A stretch of 64,000 bases of DNA from Acidovorax sp. sic0104 (GCF_019219095.1 NZ_JAHUWH010000002.1:1-64000), one strand, 5' to 3'. Positions 40,751 to 50,291 are shown, numbered from the stretch's first letter. Translations and numbers: made by a program. The notes: generated by a model from the letters alone, not told the origin.

Positions 40751-42451
40751 ATGAATTCTGAATCAATCTGGGCCGAGAGCGCTCAGCAGTTCCAGCAGAT
40801 TTTCGGGCAAAGCTGGTCGCAGGCACTCCAGTCGTTCCAGAAAATGGATCTTGGCGCATCCGCGCCGTCCGCCCCGCAGCTCCAGTTTTCTCCTGCCAAG
40901 CTGCAGGCGCTGCAGCAGCAGTACCTCGAGGAGGCCAAGCAGCTGTGGGCCCAGGGCCTGCAGGGCACGCCCGAGGTCAAGGACCGGCGTTTTTCCGGCG
41001 AAGGCTGGGCCAGCAATCCGGTGGCCGCTTTCTCCGCGGCGGCGTATCTGCTCAATGCGCGCACCCTCATGGGCCTTGCCGATGCAGTGGAATCCGACGA
41101 GAAGACCAGGGCGCGCATCCGCTTCGGTGTAGAGCAATGGATGGCGGCCATGGCGCCGAGCAACTTCCTTGCCTTCAACGCCGAGGCGCAGAAGAAGGCC
41201 ATCGACACCAAGGGAGAGAGTATTGCGAAGGGTATGCAGAACCTGCTGCACGACATCACGCAGGGCCATGTCTCGATGACGGACGAAAGCCTGTTCGAAG
41301 TCGGCCGTAACGTGGCCACCACCGAAGGCGCGGTGGTGTTCGAGAACGAACTATTCCAGCTGCTCGAATACAAGCCGCTCACGCCCAAAGTGTATGAGCG
41401 TCCGTTCCTGCTGGTGCCGCCGTGCATCAACAAGTTCTACATCCTGGACCTGCAGCCTGAGAACTCGCTCATCCGCTATGCGGTGGAGCAGGGCCACCGC
41501 ACGTTCGTCGTGAGCTGGCGCAACCCCGACGACACCCTGGCCCACAAAGCATGGGACGACTACGTCGAAGACGGCGCCATGGCCGCCATCGACGTAGTGC
41601 AGAACATCACCGGTGCCGAGCAGATCAATGCACTGGGTTTTTGCGTGGGCGGCACCATCCTCTCCAACGCGCTGGCCGTGCTGGCCGCGCGCGGCGACGA
41701 GCCTGTGGCCAGCGCCACCTTCCTCACCACCTTGATCGATTTTTCGGACACCGGCATCCTTGATGTGTTCATCGATGAAGGCTTCGTGAAGTTCCGCGAA
41801 ATGCAGATGGGCCAGGGCGGACTGATGAAGGGGCAGGACCTGGCATCGACCTTCAGCTTCCTGCGCCCCAACGACCTGGTGTGGAACTACGTGGTGGGCA
41901 ACTACCTCAAGGGCGAGACCCCGCCGCCATTCGACCTGCTCTACTGGAACAGCGACAGCACCAACCTGCCTGGGCCGTTCTATGCGTGGTACCTGCGCAA
42001 TTTCTACCTGGAGAACAACCTCGTCAAGCCGGGCAAGCTCACGGTGTGCGGCGAGAAGATGGACCTGGCGGGCCTGGACCTTCCCGTGTACATCTACGGC
42101 TCCCGCGAAGACCATATCGTGCCGGCCACCGCAGCCTATGCGTCCACCCAGGTGCTGCCAGGCAAGAAGCGCTTCGTGATGGGCGCCTCGGGCCACATCG
42201 CCGGCGTGATCAACCCACCGGCCAAGGGCAAGCGCAGTCACTGGATACGCGCTGACGGCAAGTTCCCAGCCACGCTTGATCAGTGGCTCGACGGTGCCGC
42301 TGAGCACCCCGGCAGCTGGTGGACCGACTGGTCTGGCTGGCTCAAGGGCCACGCAGGCAAGCAGATCGCTGCCCCCAAGGCCTATGGCAAGGGAGTGAAG
42401 TTCAAGGCCATCGAGCCCGCGCCGGGCCGCTACGTCAAGCAAAAGGCGTGA
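40751..42451 (+). CDS. phaC: PhaC, class I poly(3-hydroxyalkanoate) polymerase
   Basis: 566 residues from ATG 40751, preceded by AGGAAAGAGC. It polymerises 3-hydroxyacyl-CoA on PHB granules. The lipase-like box is GFCVGG with nucleophile Cys298; the catalytic Asp lies in SREDHIVP and the His in GASGHIAGV. The length and the WRNPDD and PPCINKFYILDL motifs match class I synthases. It is followed by phaA and phaB, giving the C-A-B order of Cupriavidus. Confidence 0.96.
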   Translation: MNSESIWAESAQQFQQIFGQSWSQALQSFQKMDLGASAPSAPQLQFSPAKLQALQQQYLEEAKQLWAQGLQGTPEVKDRRFSGEGWASNPVAAFSAAAYLLNARTLMGLADAVESDEKTRARIRFGVEQWMAAMAPSNFLAFNAEAQKKAIDTKGESIAKGMQNLLHDITQGHVSMTDESLFEVGRNVATTEGAVVFENELFQLLEYKPLTPKVYERPFLLVPPCINKFYILDLQPENSLIRYAVEQGHRTFVVSWRNPDDTLAHKAWDDYVEDGAMAAIDVVQNITGAEQINALGFCVGGTILSNALAVLAARGDEPVASATFLTTLIDFSDTGILDVFIDEGFVKFREMQMGQGGLMKGQDLASTFSFLRPNDLVWNYVVGNYLKGETPPPFDLLYWNSDSTNLPGPFYAWYLRNFYLENNLVKPGKLTVCGEKMDLAGLDLPVYIYGSREDHIVPATAAYASTQVLPGKKRFVMGASGHIAGVINPPAKGKRSHWIRADGKFPATLDQWLDGAAEHPGSWWTDWSGWLKGHAGKQIAAPKAYGKGVKFKAIEPAPGRYVKQKA

Positions 42452-42560
42452 GCCGCATCGTCCTCTGCCACACCACGGCCTCGCCACGGATACGCAAAAC
42501 CACTGATCTAAAGCGCAGCGAGAATTGCCAAGCTACAACCTCCAACCACAAGGACATTCC

Positions 42561-43739
42561 ATGGAAGACATCGTCATCGTTTCGGCCACCCGCACTGCCG
42601 TGGGCAAGTTTGGTGGTGCATTGGCCAAGACCCCCGCAACCGAATTGGGTTCCATCGTGATCCGTGAAGCCATCACGCGTGCGGGCCTGTCGTCCGACCA
42701 GATCGGCGAAGTCATCATGGGCCAGGTGCTGACGGCGGGCGTCGGGCAGAACGCCGCCCGTCAGGCGTCCATCAAGGCCGGTGTGGCCAAGGAAACGCCG
42801 GCCCTGACCATCAACGCCGTGTGTGGCTCGGGCCTGAAGGCCGTGATGCTGGCCGCCCAGGCCGTCGCCTGGGGCGACAGCGAGATCGTCGTGGCAGGCG
42901 GGCAGGAAAGCATGAGCCTGGCCCCCCACGTCCTGCCCGGATCGCGCGAAGGCCTGCGCATGGGCGATTGGAAGCTGGTCGACACCATGATCGTCGACGG
43001 CCTATGGGACGTCTACAACCAATACCACATGGGCATCACGGCGGAGAACGTCGCCAAGCAATACGGCATCACCCGCGAAATGCAGGACGCATTGGCCCTC
43101 GCAAGCCAGCAAAAAGCAGCTGCGGCGCAGGACGCCGGGAAGTTCGTCGATGAGATCGTGGGCGTGAGCCTGGCGCAAAAGAAGGGCGATCCCATCCTCT
43201 TCAACGCTGACGAATACCTCAATCGCAAGACCAATGCAGAAGCCCTGGCCGGCCTGCGACCCGCCTTCGACAAGGCCGGCAGCGTGACCGCCGGCAACGC
43301 CTCTGGCCTGAACGATGGCGCGGCTGCCGTGGTGGTGATGAGCGCCAAGAAGGCGGCCGCCCTGGGCCTCAAGCCCCTGGCCCGCATCGCCGCCTTCGGC
43401 ACCAGCGGGCTGGACCCCGCCACCATGGGCATGGGCCCGGTGCCTGCATCGCGCAAGGCCCTGCAGCGCGCCGGCTGGAACGCAGCCGACGTGGATCTGT
43501 TCGAGCTCAACGAAGCCTTTGCTGCGCAGGCCTGTGCCGTGAACAAGGAACTGGCCATCGACCCCGCCAAGGTCAATGTGAATGGTGGCGCCATCGCCAT
43601 CGGCCACCCCATCGGCGCGTCTGGCTGCCGGATTCTTGTCACGCTGCTGCATGAGATGCAACGCCGCGACGCCAAGAAGGGCCTGGCCGCCCTGTGCATT
43701 GGTGGTGGCATGGGCGTGTCGCTCGCACTGGAACGCTGA
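42561..43739 (+). CDS. phaA: PhaA, acetyl-CoA acetyltransferase
   Basis: 392 residues from ATG 42561 (MEDIVIVSATRTAVGKFGG). Biosynthetic thiolase that makes acetoacetyl-CoA for PHB synthesis. The acyl-accepting Cys88 is in NAVCGSG; NGGAIAIGHPIGASG carries the active His and ALCIGGGMG the second Cys. It lies 109 bases after phaC, and a strong terminator follows it. Confidence 0.94.
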   Translation: MEDIVIVSATRTAVGKFGGALAKTPATELGSIVIREAITRAGLSSDQIGEVIMGQVLTAGVGQNAARQASIKAGVAKETPALTINAVCGSGLKAVMLAAQAVAWGDSEIVVAGGQESMSLAPHVLPGSREGLRMGDWKLVDTMIVDGLWDVYNQYHMGITAENVAKQYGITREMQDALALASQQKAAAAQDAGKFVDEIVGVSLAQKKGDPILFNADEYLNRKTNAEALAGLRPAFDKAGSVTAGNASGLNDGAAAVVVMSAKKAAALGLKPLARIAAFGTSGLDPATMGMGPVPASRKALQRAGWNAADVDLFELNEAFAAQACAVNKELAIDPAKVNVNGGAIAIGHPIGASGCRILVTLLHEMQRRDAKKGLAALCIGGGMGVSLALER

Positions 43740-43782
43740 TCTTTCCTTGGGTACTGTTGGCCCCTTGTCCGGGGCTGCTTCG

Positions 43783-43809
43783 AAAAGCCGCGCAACAGCG
43801 CGGCTTTTT
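43783..43809 (+). terminator. phaA: Rho-independent terminator after phaA
   Basis: Seven-base stem GCCGCGC (43787-43793), loop AACA, GCGCGGC (43798-43804), then TTTTT, preceded by AAAA. It implies that phaB, 177 bases further on, has its own promoter or is reached by read-through. Confidence 0.85.
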
Positions 43810-43985
43810 GCTTTCTCCGCGGTGCACCAGAACAGTGATCCGAGACAGGCACTGTGCCGCCGCAGGCACCGCGGATGCCAATACGTCAAAAACGAAAGGG
43901 CTTCAGTGTTTTCCTTCACGGCGGCGTCTGATTTCTTGGTTAGAGTGGCGGTGAGCGCTTCATCCAATCAACAAGGAGAAATCAC

Positions 43986-44723
43986 ATGACCCAGAAAGTT
44001 GCATACGTCACCGGCGGCATGGGCGGCATCGGCACCGCCATCTGCCAACGCCTGCACAAGGAGGGCTTCAAGGTCATCGCAGGCTGCGGTCCTACCCGAG
44101 ACCATGCCAAATGGCTGGCCGAACAAAAGGCCCAGGGCTTTACTTTCTACGCATCGGTCGGCAATGTGGGCGACTGGGACTCCACTGTCGAGGCATTCGG
44201 AAAGACCAAGGCTGAACACGGCACGATCGACGTGCTGGTGAACAACGCCGGCATTACCCGCGACCGCATGTTCCTGAAGATGTCGCGCGAAGACTGGGAC
44301 GCCGTGATCGAAACCAACCTCAACAGCATGTTCAACGTTACCAAGCAGGTGGTGGCGGACATGGTCGAGAAGGGCTGGGGCCGGATCATCAACATCAGCT
44401 CGGTCAACGGGGAAAAAGGCCAGGCAGGCCAGACCAACTACTCTGCAGCCAAGGCCGGCATGCACGGTTTCTCCATGGCCCTGGCCCAGGAACTCGCTAC
44501 CAAGGGCGTGACGGTGAACACCGTGAGCCCTGGTTACATCGGCACTGACATGGTCAAGGCCATCCGCCCTGACGTGCTGGAAAAGATCGTTGCCACCGTA
44601 CCCGTCAAGCGCCTGGGCGAGCCCAGCGAAATCGCCTCCATCATCGCCTGGCTGGCGTCCGAAGAGGGCGGCTATGCCACCGGCGCGGACTTCTCTGTCA
44701 ATGGCGGCCTGCACATGGGTTGA
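43986..44723 (+). CDS. phaB: PhaB, acetoacetyl-CoA reductase
   Basis: 245-residue short-chain dehydrogenase that reduces acetoacetyl-CoA to (R)-3-hydroxybutyryl-CoA with NADPH. It has the TGGMGGIG nucleotide loop, NNAGITRD, Ser139 and the catalytic pair Tyr152/Lys156 (YSAAK). AAGGAGAAATCAC precedes the ATG, an excellent Shine-Dalgarno site. It is flanked by terminators on both sides and so is probably a separate unit. Confidence 0.95.
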   Translation: MTQKVAYVTGGMGGIGTAICQRLHKEGFKVIAGCGPTRDHAKWLAEQKAQGFTFYASVGNVGDWDSTVEAFGKTKAEHGTIDVLVNNAGITRDRMFLKMSREDWDAVIETNLNSMFNVTKQVVADMVEKGWGRIINISSVNGEKGQAGQTNYSAAKAGMHGFSMALAQELATKGVTVNTVSPGYIGTDMVKAIRPDVLEKIVATVPVKRLGEPSEIASIIAWLASEEGGYATGADFSVNGGLHMG

Positions 44724-44781
44724 GCCGCGTGGACATGGGGCGTGGACACTGGTATTTCCATTTGCCTTGCCTCAGAAAAGC

Positions 44782-44807
44782 AAAAACCCCGCAATGCGGG
44801 GTTTTTT
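44782..44807 (+). terminator. phaB: Rho-independent terminator after phaB
   Basis: AAAAACCCCGC, loop AAT, GCGGGG and TTTTTT: a six-base G/C stem (44787-44792 with 44796-44801) flanked by A and T runs, so it can act in both directions. Confidence 0.85.
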
Positions 44808-44991
44808 GTGGGCGGTTGGCATTCAGAGAGTCGCCTGCTTTGAGCATGGCTGAAATCAGTAGTGCCTCCTGCTTGGAGCCAGAGGGAATGACGCACCTGT
44901 ACGTTGGCACGGTCTGCGGTCAAAACCCAAGGCTTGCATCGGTGGGAATCCGGTGGACCAGGATTCTGGATGAAGAACGTTGCGCTATCTA

Positions 44992-45066
44992 TCAGAAGCG
45001 TGTGGGAGCGCGCTTGCGGTCGCGTTCGTCTTCGGGCCAAGCGGACAAGATTGCGGTGGTATTCAT
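44992..45066 (-). CDS. Possible 24-residue ORF with strong ribosome-binding site
   Basis: Starts MNTTAILSAW and ends RAPTRF; highly charged in the middle (PEDERDRKR). The upstream ACAGGAGTTTTCCAGC is the best Shine-Dalgarno in the region. It could be a small protein or the intact start of a gene that has since lost its frame. No family recognised. Confidence 0.25.
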   Translation of the reverse strand: MNTTAILSAWPEDERDRKRAPTRF

Positions 45067-45166
45067 GCTGGAAAACTCCTGTGATGTACCAACAACGCGG
45101 ACCAAATGGGATGGGTTGACAGCTTTTCGCAAAAAAATGCAACCGCTGGGGCCGTGTTTTTTACAT

Positions 45167-45232
45167 TTCAATTTGCTACAAAATTGATAGCTTCAAACGC
45201 ATTGCTGGCAAGCGCACTACTTCAAAACCATA
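45167..45232. repeat. Dispersed GATAGC-type repeat (copy 5)
   Basis: Reads AATTTGCTACAAAATTGATA, then GCTTCAAACGCATTGCTGGC and AAGCGCACTACTTCAAAACC. It keeps the TTGCTA-AAATTGATAGCT core and the AAGCGC segment. It lies just past the 3' end of the ABC-F gene. Confidence 0.65.
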
Positions 45233-45258
45233 CTGGCAAATTTACAGGGTTTTACATC

Positions 45259-47328
45259 TTAAGCCGCGGCGGATGCCTGAATTTCTTCGAGCTCGGACGA
45301 AATTTCCAACCAACGCTCTTCCAGGCGGGCCGTCTCGTCGTTTCCTGCCTTGAGGCGCTTGCCGCATTCGGCAATGTCCGAGGGAGGCAGTGATTCCGTC
45401 AGTTTTTGCTCCAGGGCGGCCCGCTCGATTGACAACGCAGCAAGGCGCTTGTCGATGGCTTCGAGTTCTTTCTTCAGGGGGCGGGTCTTCTCCGCCTGCT
45501 GCTGGCGAGCCTGTGCGTCCAGCTTGCGCTGCTCCCGGCTGTCCCGGGGCGCCGCCGCAACTGGCGCAGATGGCAGCAGGGTCCTTTCTGCCAGCGGAGC
45601 CTGCACTGGTGTCGCCGCAGCCGCGGGAGCGGGTGTCGGGGCATCTGCAGGCGGGGTACTGGAGCGCGTGGCCGAGTTCTGGGCCTGATCGGCCAGGCGA
45701 GCCTCTTCGCGCAGGCGGCGGGATTCGTCGAGCAGGTAGCGCTGGTAGTCGTCCAGGTCGCCGTCGAAGGGGCCCACGACGCCTCGGCCCACCATCCAGA
45801 AGTCTTCGCACACCGAGCGCAGCAGCGCGCGGTCGTGGCTGACCAGCATGACGGTGCCGTCGAAGTCGTTGAGCGCCATGGCCAAGGCCTCGCGGGTTGC
45901 CAGATCCAGGTGGTTGGTAGGCTCGTCCAGCAGAAGCAGGTTGGGGCGTTGCCAGACGATCATCGCCAGCACCAGTCGGGCTTTTTCGCCACCGCTCATC
46001 GTGCCCACAGCCTGCTTGACCATGTCGCCCGTGAAGTTGAACGTGCCCAGGTAGCTGCGCAGATCCTGTTCGCGGCTCGGTTGTTTAAGGTCGGGACCCA
46101 GCTCCTTGGCCAGGCGGATCATGTGTTCCAGCGGATTCTCCGCAGGGCGCAGCACATCGAGCTCTTGCTGCGCAAAGTAGCCGATGTTCAGTCCCTTGCC
46201 CTCGGTCACGCTGCCGCCCAGCGCCTTCATGGTGCGCGCGATGGTCTTCACCAGCGTCGACTTGCCCTGGCCGTTGGCACCCAAGATGCCGATCCGCTGG
46301 CCCGCCAATACCGAGCGGTTCACGCCCGAGAGGATGGTGGTGGGCACGCCTTCGTCGTCCATGTAGCCGAACGACGCATCGCTGATGGCGAGCATCGGGT
46401 TGGGCAGGTTGGCAGGCTCCTTGAACTCGAAGGTGAAGTCGGCCTCGGCCAGCACAGGTGCAATCTTCTCCATGCGGTCCAGTTGCTTGACGCGACTTTG
46501 CGCCTGCTTGGCCTTGCTGGCCTTGGCCTTGAAGCGGTCAATGAACTTTTGCAGGTGGGCCATCTTCTCCTGCTGCTTGGCAAAGCTGGCTTGCTGCAGT
46601 TCGAGTTGCTGCGCACGCAGTTCTTCGAACTTGCTGTAGTTGCCGCCGTAGCGGTTGAGCTGACCCGTCTGGATCTGCAAAGTGACGTTCGTGATGGCGT
46701 CCAGGAACTCGCGGTCATGGCTGATCACGATCATCGTGCCCGCGTAGCGCTTGAGCCAGGCTTCGAGCCAGACCAGGGCGTCCAGGTCCAAGTGGTTGGT
46801 GGGTTCGTCCAGCAAAAGCAGGTCGCTGGGGCACATCAGGGCGCGCGCCAGTTGCAGGCGCATGCGCCAGCCGCCGGAGAAGCTGTTGACGGGGTTCTCG
46901 AGCTCGCTGACGCGAAAGCCCAGGCCCAGGATCAGCGCCTGCGCGCGTGCGACCGCATCGTGCGCACCGGCGTCATGCAGGTCCGAATAGGCGTGGGCAA
47001 TGGCCATTCCGTCGTCGCTGGCCTCGGCGTCGAGCAACTGTTGCTGGACTTCTGCGAGGCGTGTGTCGCCTTCCAGCACGAATTCCGTGGCCGACTGGTC
47101 GGTCTCGGGCATGTTCTGCGCGACCTCGGCCATCCGCCAGCTGCTGGGAACGTGAAAATCGCCGCCGTCTTCATGCAGCTTGCCGCTGAGCAGGGCGAAC
47201 AGGCTGGATTTGCCGGCGCCGTTGCGCCCCACAAGCCCGACGCTCTCTCCGGGGTTGATGGTGGCCGACACGCTGTCGAGCACGACTTTGGCCCCGCGTC
47301 GCAGGGTGACGTTCTTTAGTTGGATCAT
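45259..47328 (-). CDS. ABC-F family ATPase (YheS/Uup-like)
   Basis: 689 residues from ATG 47328 (MIQLKNVTLRRGAKVVLDSV). Two nucleotide-binding domains have Walker A GRNGAGKSS and GANGQGKST, signatures FSGGW and MSGGE, and Walker B LLLLDEPTNHLD in each. A linker rich in Lys, Gln and Arg (about 230-310) matches the ABC-F tRNA-interaction arm. There is no membrane domain, so it acts on ribosomes rather than in transport. The C-terminus has an Ala/Pro-rich spacer and a coiled-coil tail, as in YheS/Uup. Confidence 0.9.
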   Translation of the reverse strand: MIQLKNVTLRRGAKVVLDSVSATINPGESVGLVGRNGAGKSSLFALLSGKLHEDGGDFHVPSSWRMAEVAQNMPETDQSATEFVLEGDTRLAEVQQQLLDAEASDDGMAIAHAYSDLHDAGAHDAVARAQALILGLGFRVSELENPVNSFSGGWRMRLQLARALMCPSDLLLLDEPTNHLDLDALVWLEAWLKRYAGTMIVISHDREFLDAITNVTLQIQTGQLNRYGGNYSKFEELRAQQLELQQASFAKQQEKMAHLQKFIDRFKAKASKAKQAQSRVKQLDRMEKIAPVLAEADFTFEFKEPANLPNPMLAISDASFGYMDDEGVPTTILSGVNRSVLAGQRIGILGANGQGKSTLVKTIARTMKALGGSVTEGKGLNIGYFAQQELDVLRPAENPLEHMIRLAKELGPDLKQPSREQDLRSYLGTFNFTGDMVKQAVGTMSGGEKARLVLAMIVWQRPNLLLLDEPTNHLDLATREALAMALNDFDGTVMLVSHDRALLRSVCEDFWMVGRGVVGPFDGDLDDYQRYLLDESRRLREEARLADQAQNSATRSSTPPADAPTPAPAAAATPVQAPLAERTLLPSAPVAAAPRDSREQRKLDAQARQQQAEKTRPLKKELEAIDKRLAALSIERAALEQKLTESLPPSDIAECGKRLKAGNDETARLEERWLEISSELEEIQASAAA

Positions 47329-47472
47329 GTTGGTTGGGTGCACATGCGAGGACGCACACCAGGGTCGCGCGGGGTCGCGCAATGCTGCGAGTATTCGTCG
47401 CACACTAGGGGTTCAGCTGGAGTGAACCGCCAGAAAGCTTCTCTGAGGTGGGGAGGATTGTATGCGCAAACA

Positions 47473-48867
47473 CTAAAAGTATTGGCTGCTCAGCTTGTAC
47501 TGGGCCATCAGGGTGGTCGCGAGCAAATACAGCGAATATCCCAGAAATGCACAAAATGCCAGAATTTCTACAGGCCGCAACGTCCGAACGCCGGCTTCAG
47601 TCTTGCCCAGCGCTGCCGCGATGAAAAGCGTCGGAACAAGAAAATACCGACCCTGAATACCCGATATCCTGTCGGCAGGATAGTTCGTCCATGTGATGGC
47701 CAAGGCCAGAAAAATCAGGAATGTGCTCGAAAGCCCCATGAACAGGAGCATCGCCCGCCGGGGTGCTGCACGCCGCCATGGGGTGACGATGACCAGCACC
47801 ACTGCGCTCACGATGGCTGCTGCATACAGTATTCTTACTGCATGGCGCGGTATTGGGGTGTCGAGCCATCCCAATATTCCAAAATAGGAATCCCGATAAA
47901 AACGCCGTATTTCATTGTCGCCGATTGTGGAGGCCAGTAGATCAATGAATTCGAGAGGGCTGCTCAAATAGCTGATCAAAATGCTGGACGTCGAATGTTC
48001 GCGCACCACACGGCTGTCATGGGTGGTGCTGACTGCGAAGGCGATCCACGCAAAGGTAAACATATATACCAGAGCGACTGTGGCAATCCGTGGGCGGGAC
48101 GGCCGGCTGATGGCAAGCACAAGAGGGATCAGCAATATGGGTAGCAGGTTGGTACGCGCTGTGCACAGCACGATGATAAGGCCGTAGAGCGCAACCTCTT
48201 TGAAAGCGAGCCCATTGCCTGAGAGGTACCTCTCAGACGCTGAGACACTGAACCACAGCCCAATGACCAAAATGGCCATCGCCGCACAAAGCCCGTCGAT
48301 GGTCGGAGAGCTGAACTGAAAAAGGGCCATGGGGGTGGCCAGCAGCATCAGCGAGAGCACGTTCGGCGTATACATCGACAACGCCAGGACCATGAGCGTG
48401 AGTGAAGTGGCAACCACCAGTGTTCTGGTCAGCTCATAGCTCGCCTCCATGCTCAAATCAAGTTTACGAGACGTGAACAAACCCAGGGCATGGGGAATAT
48501 AAATCACGGGCAGGTAATATCCCGTGCCTGCTGCGTTGTAGAAGGAGTCCTTGTGGGCCCATTTCACATCACCTGCCCGATCCCATAATTCCGATGCGAT
48601 GTCCTTATTGGCGCCCTTTCCCGAAATCCACAACATGGCTTCAGAGAATCTGATGAAATTGGCGTCGGCGAGACCACCTTCACGACCCTTGCCCGATGCG
48701 CCGGGTTGCAGGAGCAACTGCCCGTGCGAGATCATGTCGGCGCGCAGGAGGTGGACGTTTTCGTCCGGCGACTGCACAGGCGGAATGAGGCGCGTTATTC
48801 CGGCGGCGATGACAATGGCAATAAGAATCAGGAATGCGAATTTTATGCGCTGCTGGGTGAGTCTCAT
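47473..48867 (-). CDS. DUF2142-like polytopic membrane protein, possible GT-C glycosyltransferase
   Basis: 464 residues with about ten hydrophobic helices. The first external loop holds PPVQSPDENVHLLRADMI, typical of DUF2142 membrane proteins; an acidic pair at that place is the hallmark of GT-C glycosyltransferases that use polyprenyl-linked sugars. Base composition looks lower in GC than the flanks. It is the last gene of a unit after GT2 and a 4-TM transporter, so transfer of a lipid-linked sugar to a surface acceptor is inferred. The family itself is uncharacterised. Confidence 0.75.
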   Translation of the reverse strand: MRLTQQRIKFAFLILIAIVIAAGITRLIPPVQSPDENVHLLRADMISHGQLLLQPGASGKGREGGLADANFIRFSEAMLWISGKGANKDIASELWDRAGDVKWAHKDSFYNAAGTGYYLPVIYIPHALGLFTSRKLDLSMEASYELTRTLVVATSLTLMVLALSMYTPNVLSLMLLATPMALFQFSSPTIDGLCAAMAILVIGLWFSVSASERYLSGNGLAFKEVALYGLIIVLCTARTNLLPILLIPLVLAISRPSRPRIATVALVYMFTFAWIAFAVSTTHDSRVVREHSTSSILISYLSSPLEFIDLLASTIGDNEIRRFYRDSYFGILGWLDTPIPRHAVRILYAAAIVSAVVLVIVTPWRRAAPRRAMLLFMGLSSTFLIFLALAITWTNYPADRISGIQGRYFLVPTLFIAAALGKTEAGVRTLRPVEILAFCAFLGYSLYLLATTLMAQYKLSSQYF

Positions 48868-48930
48868 GGTCTTCGTTTTTATTTTTTTCTTTGCTGCCAG
48901 TTATTCGCAGTCGCCGCCCACGCCTGCTGG

Positions 48931-49287
48931 TCAGGAAGCAGATGTGTAAAAAATCATCACAATGCCGGCGGCGATCATGGTCGCGCCAGCAAAATAACCG
49001 GGCGAAAATCTCTCGCCGAACAAGAAATGGCTTGCAATTGGAACAAAGACGAAAGCAAGTGCCATGATGGGATAGACCTTCCCAAGCTCGGCATGCCGCA
49101 GGATCAGCACCCAACCTATGGATGTGACTCCGTACAGCGCCATCGTCGCGGCAAGGTACAACAAGGGCTGGATGGCAAACATGCTTCCGGCCTGGTTGAT
49201 GGCCAGCGCACTGTATTTGAAGAGAATCTGCCCCGCAGCGATTCCCAAGACGCACAGGATCGCCAGGAGGTGGATGGTTGTGATCAT
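48931..49287 (-). CDS. Small 4-TM EamA/SMR-type transporter (ArnE/F-like)
   Basis: 118 residues, four hydrophobic helices and almost no loops (MITTIHLLAILCVLGIAAGQ; VYPIMALAFVFVPIASHFLF). The layout is that of EmrE and of the ArnE/ArnF undecaprenyl-phospho-sugar flippase subunits. It starts two bases after the GT2 gene stops, so the two are coupled. A flippase role for the GT2 product is inferred from this context. Confidence 0.8.
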   Translation of the reverse strand: MITTIHLLAILCVLGIAAGQILFKYSALAINQAGSMFAIQPLLYLAATMALYGVTSIGWVLILRHAELGKVYPIMALAFVFVPIASHFLFGERFSPGYFAGATMIAAGIVMIFYTSAS

Positions 49288-49289
49288 GC

Positions 49290-50291
49290 TTATAGTTCTT
49301 GCGCGTGGGGAAGGGGTTTTCTACTGCGAAGGTGCAGCAGCTTATGGATGGGGCGCTGCGGCTGATTGGCCACGTCGCTGGCAATGAACGCCAGCAGCAG
49401 GTGCAGCCCGGCAAGCACCGGCAGCGCCGCAAGCATCACCGTGCCGGCGGGGGAGGGTACATTCGCAGCAGACGACTGCACCCAGTGAAGGATGCCGTAC
49501 ACCACCCCAAAGCCCATCAGCACAATGCCGGCTGGCAGTTGCAGCGAAGCGACCGACATGTCGCGCAAATAATAGTTGTAGAAAATCCGCTTGAAGGTGT
49601 TGCGCAGATGCTTGCCCAGAAATTCCGGCAATATCTTCGTTATCTTCAGGTTGCTTTCTTCGTCGCCATATACCGCGTCCATCGGAACGTCGACAACGAT
49701 GGCGCGCAGCGTGTTCAGTCTGAACAGCATGTCGGTTTCGAAAAAATAGCGCTTGCTGATCTTCTCTGTGGGCAGATGGCTTGCCACGCGGGCGTGAATT
49801 GCGGTGTATCCATTGGTCGGGTCAAAAATGCTCCAGTAACCCGTTGACAGCTTGCTCATGAACGACAACACCGCGTTTCCGAACAGGCGGATGGCCGGCA
49901 TGTTGTGGATTTCGTCCAGGTGGTAGAAGCGGTTGCCCTTGGCGTAGTCGGCCTCGCCAGCGATCAGGGGGCTCACAAAGGTGGGCAGCAGGCCAGGGTC
50001 CATTTGGCCATCGCCGTCCACCTTGACGAGAATGTCGTGCCCGTCGGCGATGGCGCTCTGGTAGCCACTCATTACCGCGCCGCCGACCCCTTGGTTCACG
50101 GAGTGAAAAACAACCTTCACCCGCGGGTCGGTGCATTCCTGCGATACGTGGCGCCCGGATTCTTCCGGACAACAGTCGTCCACCACGTAAATGGCGGCCA
50201 CCTCGGGGCCAATCTGGCGGATGACGCCGAGGATGTGGCGCCGAACTCGAAAGCAGGGGATAACAACAGCGATGGAAACAGGTGGACTCAT
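49290..50291 (-). CDS. Family 2 glycosyltransferase with C-terminal membrane helices (DPM1/GtrB-like)
   Basis: 333 residues. The GT-A domain opens SIAVVIPCFRVRRHILGVI, then has VVDDCCPEESG, the VNQGVGGAVMSGY loop and the DxD motif in VKVDGDGQMDP. Two transmembrane helices near 235-260 and 275-300 fit polyprenyl-phosphate glycosyltransferases such as GtrB and ArnC. The start overlaps the prmB stop (ATGA). It heads the GT2/SMR/DUF2142 module. Confidence 0.87.
   Translation of the reverse strand: MSPPVSIAVVIPCFRVRRHILGVIRQIGPEVAAIYVVDDCCPEESGRHVSQECTDPRVKVVFHSVNQGVGGAVMSGYQSAIADGHDILVKVDGDGQMDPGLLPTFVSPLIAGEADYAKGNRFYHLDEIHNMPAIRLFGNAVLSFMSKLSTGYWSIFDPTNGYTAIHARVASHLPTEKISKRYFFETDMLFRLNTLRAIVVDVPMDAVYGDEESNLKITKILPEFLGKHLRNTFKRIFYNYYLRDMSVASLQLPAGIVLMGFGVVYGILHWVQSSAANVPSPAGTVMLAALPVLAGLHLLLAFIASDVANQPQRPIHKLLHLRSRKPLPHAQEL

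Larger units (their letters stand above)
44808..45258. other. Gene-poor region between phaB and the ABC-F gene
   Basis: About 450 bases with no confident gene. On the minus strand a 24-codon ORF (45066-44992, starting MNTTAILSAW) is preceded by AGGAGTTTTCCAGC. Further along the minus strand, frame-shifted segments such as SGSKQEALLISAMLKAGDS hint at a decayed small gene. Dispersed-repeat copy 5 occupies 45167-45232. Confidence 0.5.
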
